Assembly (NCBI GenBank): GCA_028023455.1
Contig: JAQFVV010006341.1
Coordinates: 1,610,001 to 1,674,000 of the forward strand
Reading direction: 5' to 3'
From: Epiperipatus broadwayi
Taxonomy: Eukaryota; Onychophora; Udeonychophora; Euonychophora; Peripatidae
DNA length: 64,000 bases
In this document: positions 24,900-35,899 of the stretch, in pieces
Position numbering within the stretch: the stretch's first letter is position 1
Layout: every line of letters starts with the position of its first letter
Notes under the pieces: model-generated
The model's database searches: none
What the model was told of the DNA's origin: nothing
The model's input: only the letters and a program-made list of their open reading frames with translations
Position numbers and translations under genes: made by a program

Positions 24900-25750
24900 C
24901 ATCTGTCACCACATAAATTCTGACAAGTAATTACCATCTAGTTTCATGCTCCTTGTGGTTACGAGATTTCAGAAGGCTCCAAAGTCATTCTACGTTCTGG
25001 ATGTGAGCACCTGTTGTTGGGTCTACAAAGTGGTAGTGGCGGTTCACAATTAGGTGATGAAAACCTGCAGCCTCAAGCTCTGCACTGTTATAGCCCCTCC
25101 AACAGTCAGAGAAGATGGTCGATCCTGGCTTCACATTTGCTTTCAGGGCCTTCAGAAGGATATCAGCAGAGTGTGAGGGAACGGCGGTGATGAAACATTT
25201 GATGATGTCATGACATATGCCACCAAAGACTCACTGCTGAGGCAGCATCCTACCCTGGTGGTTTTTCCTTCGACTAAACATAGTTTCATCCATCTCAACG
25301 ATCGAACCAGGACCACCGATTTGATGGCAGGGTCTGGAAGATAGACTTGCATGGCATAGTTCTCTGAGACCAGTGGTCCACTCTATGACTGTTTATGGCT
25401 AATGCCCAGTTCTGAACAGAAATCTTTCACGGTCATATGCTCACGGCTCCAGAAATAAACGACATGCAGGGCTGTTAACAAGAGTATTCTGCTACTTTCA
25501 AACCAACTACTGTTGCGAATGGAACAGCTTCGATGGCAGGAGATGGATTTACAGTGGAACTGGAATATTTGCTTACAATTGTAAAAATTCATCTGCTGTC
25601 CGCACTCGCATCGCTTAGACTGTGCTATTACTTGGTGATGTTGCAAAAACGCCACACACTCGGGTTTGGTTGTTGGCAACTGGGAAAAAGTTATGTGTTT
25701 GGCAGCCATTTTATGAAGAACGTGGTATTTCATGTGGAAATATGACTTCG
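24900..25750 (-). pseudogene. Merlin/IS1016-type DDE transposase relic
   Basis: The minus-strand frame from about 25733 encodes a short zinc-ribbon-like segment (CECGQQMNFY), then SIRNSSWFESSRILL and YFWSREHMTVKDFCSELGIS, characteristic of the ISXO2-like/IS1016 transposases that eukaryotic Merlin elements use. After a one-base frameshift near 25390 the catalytic core follows: IVEMDETMFSRRK (first Asp), FSDCWRGY (second Asp) and HIQNVE (third acidic residue), which is immediately followed by an in-frame stop. A further frame change occurs near 25220. The cut-and-paste transposase is therefore recognisable but dead. I could not find its terminal inverted repeats. Confidence 0.8.
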
Positions 25751-26849
25751 CATGCGAACTTGGCCAAATTCATTGTTACGACCCCTTGGCAAGCTTTTAC
25801 ACCTTACACATTCTTTAAACAAGGGCTTGGCCGTTTGTAAAATTCCTATAAAGTCAGGTTCCTTGAATTAAATATAAATACAAAGACCGTGGAACGTATA
25901 TTGAAAAATGTTACTACTCAAACTACACAAACACATATATCAAACTGTACACAAAGGATAAGTGTGTGTATTCTTTTTCTTATTTCAACTACAATGAACT
26001 CTTCTTATATAAATGTAACAAGAAGAGTATTACAAAAATCTTTATTGGTCACCTCTTTTTTTCAATATTAATAATGATTATGATTGAAGAAATTGGGAAC
26101 GGTACTAAAGTTTTTATTCCCTCATCTAAGACCATTTCTACCTTTATTTGGAGTTGATTTACTAAAACATAAATATGTTTATCTTTTTGAGTTTATATTT
26201 GATTAACTTCACTCAATCTTTTCCTGTCTGTCAAAGAAATTTCTCAGCATATTTATTTGTATTTTATTCACAAAAAATATTTTTCTTCATAAATCAATCC
26301 TATCAAATTTCTTCAATCCTTCACTCTTGGCTTTAAATTATATATAATCACAAAGTTTAGGATTATAAATATTAGGTTAAGATCAATGTCACATTTTATT
26401 CTACTTAATGCTTCATTACAGATCATTCTATCGTTGAAATCAACAACCCAGTTTGTATTCATCTCTGCACTCATAATGAGTGGACTTCTCTTCAAACTGC
26501 TTCACTATTTTTATAGAGCTTGGAGTCATTTAATCCAATACTAATATTTAAATTTCATCAATGATAAGCCATAATGCAGGAAATGTTTAGTTTAGATATT
26601 AATTTTAAGTGGGTTAACCTTTGCAAACATTTAATATTATTTATTAAAAATTATAATTAGTTTGTCAAATATATATTTGTTGTGTATATGTTTGTTAATT
26701 AATTATGAAATATTTGTAAAGGCTTGTTTAGCTCTCATAAGACGAGCCATTTCATCATGAGATGATATTTAATTTAAGTCATTTTTAAATGTTTATTTGA
26801 TAATTTATATGCAACACACACACACAATAGTCAATTGACTTCAGTTCTT

Positions 26850-26905
26850 AAAAATGGTAGAAGTGGGCAATCTGCCTCCACCACTGCACCAAACTATATA
26901 GGGAA
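26850..26905 (-). repeat. SINE head fragment
   Basis: The minus strand reads TTTGGTGCAGTGGTGGAGGC, matching the head of the unit at 28098 (ATTTGGTGCAGTGGTCACAT). Only the A-box half is present. Confidence 0.45.
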
Positions 26906-26940
26906 GCATATATTTATAATATAGAATTGCTTTAGTTGGA

Positions 26941-27104
26941 AATATTTATATATTCAAAAAAAAATCCTGATTTGAATATTTAATTAAATATGTTTAATGT
27001 GTTCAAATTAATTTTGCAATATTTGCATGTTAATTTAGTAAGTAACAGTATATTTCATTAAATATTCAAATCAGGATTTTTTTTTTTGAATATATAAATA
27101 ATTT
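26941..27104. repeat. Small MITE with ~42-bp inverted ends
   Basis: ATATTTATATATTCAAAAAA...ATCCTGATTTGAATATTTAA on the left reappears inverted on the right around a ~75-bp non-coding centre. Confidence 0.75.
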
Positions 27105-27749
27105 CTGTTAAGACAGGATTTAGTTTTTTTTTAAACAAAATATTTAATAAGAATCAACTGTTATTTAAATCAAGTAATTAAATAATTTGTTATTTTTAAA
27201 TAAGGTTTTTGTTGAAAGCAAAGTGATTTGACATCAGGTAGCCTTTGGTTCATATGTGGATTCTGTGCCTTGTTTATGATTATATCAGCATAAAAATGGG
27301 TTGTTTGAACTTTTTTTTAATAATTTGCACTAAATGTGATATTTGGGAAGTATTTTTTAGGAGTGTGTTGATGAGCAGTATCTCATGAGGTCTGAGGTTT
27401 GGAAAAAATGACATTTAAGTTAAAGTAATATTTGGTTTCTGATTTTGGAATGAGAAAAGCAGTAAATCCTCAGGCGATTGATTTTGGTATTCACTTTCAC
27501 CAGATAGGGAAGAAATGGGTTATCAATAGCTATAAGACAGCAATACTTTGTAAACAGTTTCAAAGAGAATCTCCATAGAAATTTTATTGTCATAAATGCA
27601 CCAGAGTATAAATGTTTAGTGATAGGAAGGATGAATTATTTTATTAGTCTTCAAGATGTCACAAATAAACATATTTTTTCTTTAAATTTTGCTAAAAGAA
27701 ATTTTTTTAAAACAACCATGAATTAAAACTTTAATTTGTTACATATAGA

Positions 27750-27822
27750 ATTTGCAAAATAAGCTCTTAACAAGCTTTGAGAATATCCTCAACCCCAGGC
27801 CGGTTTCTGCTTCTGGCATTTT
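27750..27822 (-). repeat. Dispersed ~70-bp repeat core, copy 2
   Basis: Reverse orientation of the core at 10600-10672 (AGCAGAAACCGGCC... AAAGCTTGTTAAGAGC). Confidence 0.6.
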
Positions 27823-28097
27823 AACTTTAATTTGATGTAAGATTAAGATATTTTTTATTTACTTTTTTCATCATGTAAGCATTAATTGAGTTAAATGAAT
27901 TTATAATGAAAGTTAAAATATAAAATAATAGATTTTATCAAGTATCATTTACTTAGGAATTTAAGCTTTTCTATCATTGTTTTATATGCGATTTTTAATA
28001 TGATAAGAGGATTATATTTGCCTTCACATATAATAAATAATGAATATATTATTTTATTAGAAAAATATTTTCTTTTTAATGTAAACTTGTTCTATGT

Positions 28098-28210
28098 GAT
28101 TTGGTGCAGTGGTCACATGGCAGACTTTGACATTTAAGGTCCATGGATGGGAACTCACCTGTCCCTTCTGAAGCTTGAATTTCTCATGAACTTTCTGATG
28201 AATAAATTAT
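28098..28210 (+). repeat. SINE-like unit D
   Basis: GGTGCAGTGGTCACATGGCAG (A-box region), then GGATGGGAACTC in the B-box position, and the tail GAATTTCTCATGAACTTTC shared with units A to C. Confidence 0.5.
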
Positions 28211-28815
28211 TTGTTTCTTTTATTTTAGTATTTAATTTAGTAAGATTTTATATACTTGAAGTTTAAGAGTGCATAATTGAACTAACAATCCCATGAATCT
28301 ATTTTTTTTTTCTGCTGCATTTTGATTCCTGCTTTAATTTATGAGTGGTGTGAAAGATGTGACAACTTATTCTGAATTATTTAAAGTGGTCAATTAGTCT
28401 TGTTATAGCCATGGGAGCTGGATTGGTTCACAGGCATTAGACTATATTTTACAATTTATATTATTTCTCAGTGGTGAAATATTTATGCTTCCTCCTCTGT
28501 TTTGTTTCACTGAAAGTTTACATGTAGTTTAGTGATGTGCGCAATGTTTATAGCTTTAATAGGATGATTTATGGTATGGCATTGTAGAACAAGACAACAG
28601 TATTCTAAATTAATGATCCCAGATGATCTAGTAATAATCTGATCGTACTTAGATGATTAAATGTTTGAAGAAAAAAAATCTAAGTGATTAATTGTATTTG
28701 GGATTTAAATGTGAATGTGAAATATGTATATATTAAAATATTAAAAGTGATTGTGTAAACCCATAATTATGTTTCATTTTTTATTTATGTGTGCATATAT
28801 ATATATATATATAAT

Positions 28816-29082
28816 CCACATTTAAACAATATCAATAGCAATCTCAATCTGTTGTTATGGTAGCATTTTCAGAATAAATATGGATAACCACCTTTATCTA
28901 TGGTCTAATATGTTTAGATAGATACTAAAGATTGCAACTTGTCTAAAGAAAATATGATTATCAATTCACAAAAGATTAAATAAATCCTCATTAAACAGGC
29001 AAATATGACCTCTTCTGAAAACAGACTAGTAAATAATCAATGGTAACTTTCAAACTGCATTGAAATTATGTATTGCTTAGAT
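28816..29082 (+). repeat. Dispersed repeat unit 1, split by the hAT insertion
   Basis: Begins with TTTAAACAATATCAATAGCA and runs through CATGGATAACC-like and AACTTTCAAACTGCATTGAAA phrases. It resumes after the hAT element at 30160. It matches units at 30225-30500 and 30535-30690 in the same orientation. Confidence 0.75.
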
Positions 29083-30159
29083 CAAGTTTGGGGAACCTGT
29101 AACCAATAGGCCAAATCCAGTTCTTAAAAGCTCTCATTTCATCCTCTAGACATTTTCACAAATATATAATGGGCTTGTATAAAACTTCTATTTAAACATG
29201 CACATAGTTTAGGACAAATATGCTTGCAAATATTGAATTCAGAGTTAAGTAAAATAAAGTATTTATTTTCTCAACTACATCTTTTTCTCTCTCTAATCTT
29301 TGAAATAATTCTGCTTTATTCTATCAGAGGTTTAATATTCTAACAAATTATCTATATGACTATGGATTTAATCTGAGGACATTTTTGTTTGTTTTTATAG
29401 TGATTTTTGCAGACAAACATATAACTAGCAAAAATAAAACTTGAATTTTACTTCATTTTATTAATATTATTTTAACTTTTTTTTTTATTAGGATGGCTAC
29501 AAGAATAAGATAAAAAAAATCGATACAGAAAATTGTGCAGTCAAAAAAAAAAACATCCTTTGCATGTTTTTTTTTTTATAGAGAGAAATAGTAAATCGAT
29601 GTACCTGATATGTCTAGAAAATATTTTACTTAATGAAGAACCCAAACCCCTATTTATGTCTAACTACAAAAAAATTATTAGGGAAGAAATATTAAAACAG
29701 AAAACTTGAAAAGGAGTTTAATCAAGTAGCTGACATATTTTATAAAATATACAAACAAGTTATTTATAAAAAAAGTAGAAAATTCCAAACCATTTTCTGA
29801 AAGGGAATTCATAGAAGATTGCATCCTAGTTCCTATAGAATTAACCTGACTAGAACATAAAAAGAAATTTGAGAATATATGTCATAAGATAGGTTCAAGG
29901 CAAATTGGAAAAATTGAAATAATGATATTACTTTATTTTTAATACAAAGAAAAAAAATATGATTCTTGTTTAAATGGCAAAAGTTGAAATTGTTCTCCGA
30001 ATTAAAAAGATTGCCCAACATTAATGATTAGAGGTAAATTAATTAAATTTTTGAATAAATATAGTAGGCTAATATTAAAGTTGATAATTGTATGTGCCCT
30101 TCAAGTGAAATTATAAATATTAAAATAGCCCTTGGCAGAAAAAAGGTTTCCCATTCCTG
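29083..30159 (+). mobile_element. hAT deletion derivative, copy 1 (1077 bp)
   Basis: The ends are inverted-repeat-like: CAAGTTTGGGGAACC on the left, and GGTTTCCCATTCCTG on the right preceded by CCCTTGGCAGAAAAAA. This is the Charlie-type hAT terminus (CAGGGGTGGCGAACC...GCCAAGGGCCA). The flanks GCTTAGAT (29075-29082) and ACTTAGAT (30160-30167) form an 8-bp target duplication with one mismatch, as expected for hAT. The interior is homologous to 43049-44091 and keeps decayed N-terminal transposase sequence. No intact frame remains. Confidence 0.88.
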
Positions 30160-30224
30160 ACTTAGATAATAAAGTTAATAAGGTTAGATAGGTTTATAAA
30201 TAAATATAAATACACGTAAGCAGT

Positions 30225-30500
30225 CTACACTTAAATAATATCAATAACAATTTCAATCTGTTCTCAGGACAATCTTTTTACAATAAAAATGGATATCCAC
30301 CCTTTATTTATGACCTAATATGTTTATATAGACACTAAAAATGACAACTTGACTAAAGTGAGTGAGATTATTAATTCAAAAAAGTTTAAATAAATCTTAT
30401 CAAACAGACAAATATAACCTGTTCTGAAAGCAGTCTAACAAAGAGCCAATTGCAACTTTCAAACTGCACTGAAACTATATATTACTTAAATAATAAAGCT
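30225..30500 (+). repeat. Dispersed repeat unit 2 (empty hAT site)
   Basis: Direct copy of unit 1. At 30484-30491 it carries ACTTAAAT with no insertion, the paralogous empty site for the hAT element at 29083. Confidence 0.75.
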
Positions 30501-30534
30501 AATAATGCTCAGGGCCACATAACAATCCATACCT

Positions 30535-30690
30535 AAATACCAATGTCAATAATAATCAACAATCTCAATCTGTTGTCAAGGCAATCTTCTTTTTATGGTA
30601 ATGGTGGATATCCATATTTATCTATGGCTAATATGTTTATACTAAAGATTGTAAATTGACTAAAGAAAGTTTAAATAAATCTCATTTTTA
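30535..30690 (+). repeat. Dispersed repeat unit 3 (partial)
   Basis: Starts CCAATGTCAATAATAATCAA and continues through AATCTCAATCTGTTGTCAAG and GGTGGATATCCAT. It stops before the segment that holds the hAT site in unit 1. Confidence 0.65.
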
Positions 30691-31558
30691 TATAGCTCTT
30701 TTAGTCAATGATCGAATTCTCTGAGAAGAAATGTCATTGTTGAGTACAAGATTGATTTAAAATAAACTAGTGAGTTTATTAACTACTTAAGTTTGTAGAT
30801 TAGGTAATATATTAAAAATTTACTTATTCACTATAAATTCAATTCAATTTTCTTTAAAGTGCAAAACAATTAAGAGTCAATTTCAAAATGTATGTTAAAA
30901 TGAATAACAAATCAGTTTTGAATTAAATGATAGAATGATATATAGTAGTAGAAAAAGAAGTAATAGATGATAATTAAATACATAAAAAAATGAGAAAAAG
31001 GGATGTCTGGCTATAAAATTACAAATGGTATTTTAGATTTAAGCCTCTATTGACTTGACTAAATCAATATGGAGGATATTATTATTCATAAAATTCTTGT
31101 TGTAATTTGAATTATATGGAAAATGTAAGAGAATAATAGAGAATAAAATTAAAGAATTGTATGATCTGATATGGTATTGAAGAATATCCAAGATATATTT
31201 GAAAGCAAATTCTGGCAAAAATGTATTGAGAGATAATTCTTTATAAGAATTTAATGTCTCTTATTCTTTTTTTTAGAATCAGGGAAATGTTAAAATGGTG
31301 TCATTAAAATAGTTGTATTTGAGTATAAATGGCAAAGACATAGTGGATTTAATGAATGGTGGAACTGAATTCTAAGATTGGAAGGATCAAAGAGAGGAAA
31401 ACTTTATATTTAACAGACTGATAAGTTATTTAATATTATCAAAAAATGGAAAATAATGAAATCCATTATGCTGTTCTTTCATATAAATTATAGTGAATAA
31501 TAAAAATCATATCCAACAACTATATAAATATACATGAATAATAATTACACATTAAAAG

Positions 31559-32485
31559 CCTTTTTGGCATGTTTCATGCCCTTTTCAAATAAATACCACA
31601 TGATCACCATTTCTTATGCTTGCTCATAACTGTTATTCAAACAGGCAAAACTCTCTGTAAATATTGTCACTCAATGCAAGCCAGAGTAATCAATAGAGGC
31701 CAGAAGGCTTTCATAAAATCCCCATCTAGTGCCTACTCATCCAATATTCCCATACTAGTTTCTGGCTTGTGGCCTTCATCAGTGAGGAGCCTTGGATTTG
31801 AGAGCACTGCACCTAGATCTTAGGATCTAATGCAACCCTCCAACAGCCACCTTTTATCTTTACTTAACTACAAAACTAGGATACTTAAATTGAAAACACC
31901 TAAATATTTTCAATCCTTTTGGCATCCATTGATTACTCTGGCTTGCACTGAATGGCAATATGTATAGAGAGTTTTTCCCTTTTCAAATCATTCATACAAG
32001 GGAAACAGAATTAAGAGCCAAAGAACATAATTTAATTAATAGGTGAGATGATAAATCTGCTTTATATATTCATTATTTAACATATGGACATCAAATAGAT
32101 GTACAAAAAATATTAAATCTTTAAGTTACATTAAAGATTCAAAAAGAAAACAAATATATGAAACATATTACACTAAATTGTATGAATATTTATAAAACTT
32201 CAATAAATTTAGTTAACTGGGCAATTAAAAATGAATGGAAAATTATGTGAGCATATAAAAAGTTGTATAATATATGTATTATTTATTCTGTATATTATTA
32301 TGTTATATAAACAATTCTTTGAAGTTATATTGGATCTCTATATGAAGTTTTTATTAGTGATATTATATTTTATTATTTTATTTTCATTATTGAACACTAG
32401 ATGGTGTTCTATCTGCAATAATTGGTTAATGTTAAAATAGATGATTAACATTTGAAAAGAGCATGAAACCATATGCCCCAAAATG
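31559..32485 (+). pseudogene. Penelope-like element end with inverted hairpins
   Basis: Short hairpins with TTTGAAAAGGGCATGAAACA (minus, 31559-31589) and TTTGAAAAGAGCATGAAACC (plus, 32451-32485) bracket the region in opposite orientation. Inside, plus-strand codons at about 32010-32220 read REHNLINR-like, SALYIHYLTYGHQI and DSKRKQIYETYYTKLYEYL in shifting frames. This is the segment that follows GIY-YIG in Penelope-like elements. A minus-strand unit at 31635-31850, with its own CTGATGA...GAAAC hairpin (31758-31782), is shared with 48150-48330. Confidence 0.55.
31758..31782 (-). repeat. Hammerhead-like hairpin
   Basis: Minus strand: CTGATGA, A, GGC, a five-base loop, GCC, A, GAAAC. The plus-strand partner is at 48224-48249. 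Confidence 0.45.
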
Positions 32486-32544
32486 ATTTTTATGGGTATT
32501 ATTAATATATATATATATTGTACTGGACGAAAGATTTTGGTTTT

Positions 32545-32870
32545 GCATCTACTGACCACAAGGGTGCCACTAGTCCGAAAATTCAGAACTAGACATTTAT
32601 TTTAAGGGTGAAGTCTTCGGGATGAAATATGTGTTTAGCCTCTCTATGAATTTGTGATAGAACAGGTCTTCTGGACATTTTGGATCCAGTAAGCTTGTTT
32701 TCCAGTTGTATCATGTCTTGTCCCGTGAAATATAAAAGTGTAGCAATTTTCTAGTGGTCATCTTCGATTTTATTTATGAAGAAATGATATTCTACTTGTG
32801 TTAAATACGTTTTCCAGGAGTCGCTGTTATTCACATTGAATTCGCATACTGTTGGAACACCTGCCACCAT
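32545..32870 (-). pseudogene. Ty3/Gypsy gag fragment
   Basis: A minus-strand frame starts at the ATG at 32870-32868. It reads FNVNNSDSWKTYLTQVEYHF, then KIATLLYFTGQDMIQLENKL, the usual start of a Ty3/Gypsy capsid ('W..Y...V.YF', then 'K.A.LL...G'). A stop lies near 32787 and a frameshift near 32685; after it CPEDLFYHKFIERLNTYF continues the capsid fold. The sequence is lost by about 32550, so protease, RT and integrase are missing. It lies 55 bp downstream of a plausible primer-binding site and LTR, in the right order and strand. Confidence 0.75.
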
Positions 32871-32919
32871 GTTTCTTTTTTCAAAATTTTTTTATGTGTC
32901 ACTTCGCTTACAGTTCAAT

Positions 32920-32937
32920 CCTGTCATGACTGCGCCA
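32920..32937 (-). promoter_or_regulatory. Candidate retrotransposon primer-binding site
   Basis: The minus strand reads TGGCGCAGTCATGACAGG, three bases after the LTR end. A TGG start complements tRNA 3' CCA. I do not assign the tRNA. Confidence 0.6.
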
Positions 32938-32940
32938 CTC

Positions 32941-33369
32941 TGCTATGTCTGAGGGTTTCTCTCTTTTAGAAACCAGTCAGAAAGCATAAAATAACTTAAG
33001 CACACAATTTAGTTTATACACAAATTTTAATAACGTATAAATATAACAAATCACTAAAATTTTTACATATACTAATAAACACTTATTATCTAGTGTGAAT
33101 TTAACATTAGCAAAGTTCAACTAGTTATTTAAAGGTTAATCCATACATAGATTTCACTTCACCATTTTCATTATGGCTTCTTCTTGGAGTCTTATATTTA
33201 TCCAAGGTATTAGACTAAACTGCACAAAGAAACCAGAACACAAGAGAGAGAAAACAGTTCTCACTATTTATATTTGAACATTTATCAGTCACTTCTGTCC
33301 AGGCCAGATAAACAATAGTAGCGCTCTCTTTACATTTATTTAGCAGAGTCTATACCTTCGTACATAGCA
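32941..33369 (-). mobile_element. Ty3/Gypsy 5' LTR (429 bp)
   Basis: The ends are TGCTATGT and ACATAGCA, a perfect 8-bp inverted pair with the TG...CA form of LTRs. On the minus strand the LTR is followed by a 3-bp spacer, the primer-binding site and gag. TATA-like AAATATAAATAG lies inside. The outer edge abuts the repeat that starts at 33370. The 3' LTR is not in the window, so no target duplication can be checked. Confidence 0.75.
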
Positions 33370-34235
33370 CTCTCCTTTCCAGACATAAGATATCTTTTGA
33401 AAAGATAGATGAATCCGCTCTACCTTTTAACCTAAATGTATATGTAAAGGCAAATCTTAAGCATTGGGAAATGAGAGCATAAAGATATTAATTAATTATT
33501 TTTTAATTCCATTTGCTATGTTTTAATTATTGATATCTGCAAAATTTTTACAATTTATGGTCTATCAGTATTAGATGTAATATTAACCAAATATAATGAG
33601 GTATTTATTTATATACTGCGATATATATATATATATTCAATCTGTAACAATCATTAGGGATCACCACTACACATGCATTGTAAACTAATAATCACTTTTA
33701 AGGAATACTCTCCTTTCCAAACACAAGATGAAGTATTTTGAAAAGATAGAATGAATCCACTCTATCTTTTTAATCTAAAAGTATATGTATAGGCAAATCT
33801 TAAGCATTTAGAAATGAGAGTGTGAAGATATTAATTAATCACTTAATTCTATTTGCTATGTTTTAATTATTGACATTATGAAATTTTTACAATTTATGGT
33901 ACATCAGTATTAGATGTAATATTCAACAAATGTAATGAGTTATTTATTCACATAGCATTATGTTTTAATCTGTAACAATCATTCCTTAAAAGTGTTTAAT
34001 AGTTTACAGCTTATGTGTAGTTGATGATCTCTAATGATTGTTTCAGATTAAAATATAGCTCTACATAAAATAACTCATTATATATATGTTTAATATTACA
34101 TCTAATACTGATATACCATTAATTGTAAAAAAATTTGCAGATGTCAATAATTATAGCATAAATGGAATTAAAGTGATTAATTAATATCTTCATACTCTCA
34201 TTTCTCAAATACTTTTCATTTAGATATGCCTTGAT
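33370..34235. repeat. Direct plus inverted repeat cluster
   Basis: Unit 1 (33370-33705) and unit 2 (33706 to about 33985) are direct copies starting ACTCTCCTTTCC and running through TAGGCAAATCTTAAGCATT, TTAATTATTGA and CAGTATTAGATGTAATATT. From about 33985 to 34235 the same sequence returns inverted. The result is a palindromic element with one tandem duplicated arm. No coding content. It ends ~100 bp before a GEN1 exon. Confidence 0.8.
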
Positions 34236-34341
34236 TAAATTATTCATAATATTCCATTCATTGGTTGCTTTCTAGATTTTTTTTTGACAATGTTATAATA
34301 ATAAATGTTTTGTGTGTGTGTGTACGCACTTTTTTTTTCAG

Positions 34342-34526
34342 GATGCTCACGTGGACTGTTATGAAATGGATGACATTGAAGATGAACTTAATTTAAGTCG
34401 TAATAATTTAATTTCTCTAGCCTTGTTACTTGGTTGTGATTATCTGCCAAAAGGGGTTCCTGGTATTGGTAAAGAAGTAGCAATGAAATTTGTCACTAGT
34501 TTACCAGGAGAGGACCTGCTTCAAAG
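34342..34526 (+). CDS. GEN1: GEN1 exon: end of XPG-I and helix-hairpin-helix
   Basis: A 185-nt exon after a T-rich TTCAG acceptor, phase 0 at entry, leaving two bases of an Arg codon before the GTGATG donor. The peptide starts DAHVDCYEMDDIEDEL and contains LLGCDYLPKGVPGIGKE, near identical to GEN1. The Asp of GCDYL is the last metal ligand. GVPGIGKE starts the helix-hairpin-helix that grips the duplex behind the junction in FEN1-family nucleases. The alignment to human GEN1 is gap-free through LPGEDLLQR. The CDYLPKG form separates GEN1 from FEN1 (CDYC..I) and EXO1. Confidence 0.95.
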
Positions 34527-34729
34527 GTGATGTTTTATTTTAATTTTAAAAGAGTGCATATTTCTTTTTTTTATTGTAATATCATATTTTTACAGTTTTT
34601 TTTTTTTTTAGATTATAAAAGTTAAAAATATTTATATGATATAAAGCATCATTTTTATAATAAAAGGAAATTATATCAACAATGAGAAAGAAAAGTGATT
34701 TGATTATTGACAATAGAGATGTTACGATG

Positions 34730-35100
34730 TTTATCTATAAAGAATTTCATTCTAATAAAGAACAGGAAATCATCAAATGAGTGCACCGTATTTTCAATGA
34801 AAAATGAGTGATGCAATTAAATTAAATAAATGATAGAATTATTATTGATATTCTACAAGAACAACAATGACTCAGGAATATTGATTTTCAGATGAGGGTA
34901 TAAATGGAAAGAAATATAAATTTCAAAAAGACCGAAGTCATATTCTTCATTAATAGAAAATATATCCATGAGTTTGAAGTGGATAATCACATTCTATCAG
35001 TGTTCTGAGACTTGAATACTTAATAAAAGAGCAATGTAGAGGCTAAAGATACCAGCAAATAATGGGGAGACATATATTATTAAGAAAGATTAGATGAGCA
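34730..35100 (+). pseudogene. LINE reverse-transcriptase fragment
   Basis: Shifting plus-strand frames carry NFKKTEVIFFINRKYIHEF and VDNHILSVF (about 34918-35005). This is the stretch just after the catalytic box of non-LTR reverse transcriptases ('KKTEV', then 'F.YLG'). Stops and frameshifts abound. It may belong to the same family as the relic at 35900, although the order is not collinear. Confidence 0.5.
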
Positions 35101-35385
35101 GAAGCACAAACAGGTATCATTGATTCCATTCAGGGATGAAATATGTCTGGCATATAATGTTTCTAAAAGAAATAATAGTAAAGGGACTGTAGTGGATGCC
35201 AAGAATTGTTAAGAGATAGCAATAATTATTAAAAATGATATGAATTAATGATTTATTTATATAGATGTAAGATGCCAATAAATAATAAATGTTACTAGTA
35301 TAAATAATTGACATACTCTTTCATGCATTCTACATATTGAAAATACAGTATTTTATGATATCCAAACTTCCAAAAATAACAATCA

Positions 35386-35415
35386 GTTTCAACTGTCTGA
35401 CAGTCTTCTTCAAAG
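35386..35415 (-). repeat. Hammerhead-like hairpin
   Basis: The minus strand reads TTGAAGA, A, GACTG, a loop, CAGTT, GAAAC. The leading C of CTGANGA is T here. Confidence 0.45.
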
Positions 35416-35899
35416 ATGTTTCCACTATTTAAAATATAAATGATTTAATGAAAAAAGTTCTGAATTTTTTGAAAGTAAAAACTATCAGATATTTGTAAAA
35501 GTTTGTTATTTACAATATATAAAGTGCATAGAAGAGTATTGTGGTCTTGTTTGTTTATATTTAGCATTTATTTAGCCAATGCAGAAAAGTTTAATGAAAA
35601 CATTGGAGAATCTTTCATTGACAAATATTAAGATAATTTCATAAATATTCACCAAAATTTTCTAGTTTGTGACAATTTAAGAACTTTTGGAATTGTTTAA
35701 CTGTCTTTGTAAATTATTTTTTATTGACTTTTTTCCTATTAATGGGGTAATTTCAAGTCTGATGAAAAATATCACTCTATGCCTGTTTTAATCTTCTTAT
35801 GTAATGATGATATTTCAGGTGGTGGAAATGTTCTTCTTTTGGGTAATGATACATAAATTAATATGATGGCTTTTTATGATATTTTAATTCTACTAATTC

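Larger units (their letters stand above)
15491..34341 (+). other. GEN1 intron (18.9 kb)
   Basis: The largest intron in the window, from GTCAGT to a TTTTTTTTCAG acceptor. Its recognised contents are listed separately. Stretches where I see nothing recognisable: 15900-17220, 17400-17860, 19750-20920, 22430-22970, 23160-23560, 24240-24840 (A/T- and AAAC-rich), 25870-26840, 27110-27740 and 30700-31550. Two imperfect copies of a ~110-bp phrase (AAAAGCAT...CCCATCTATAT) lie at about 19335-19430 and 19655-19750. AT-only runs and a TA microsatellite (about 28797-28813) are also present. Confidence 0.8.
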
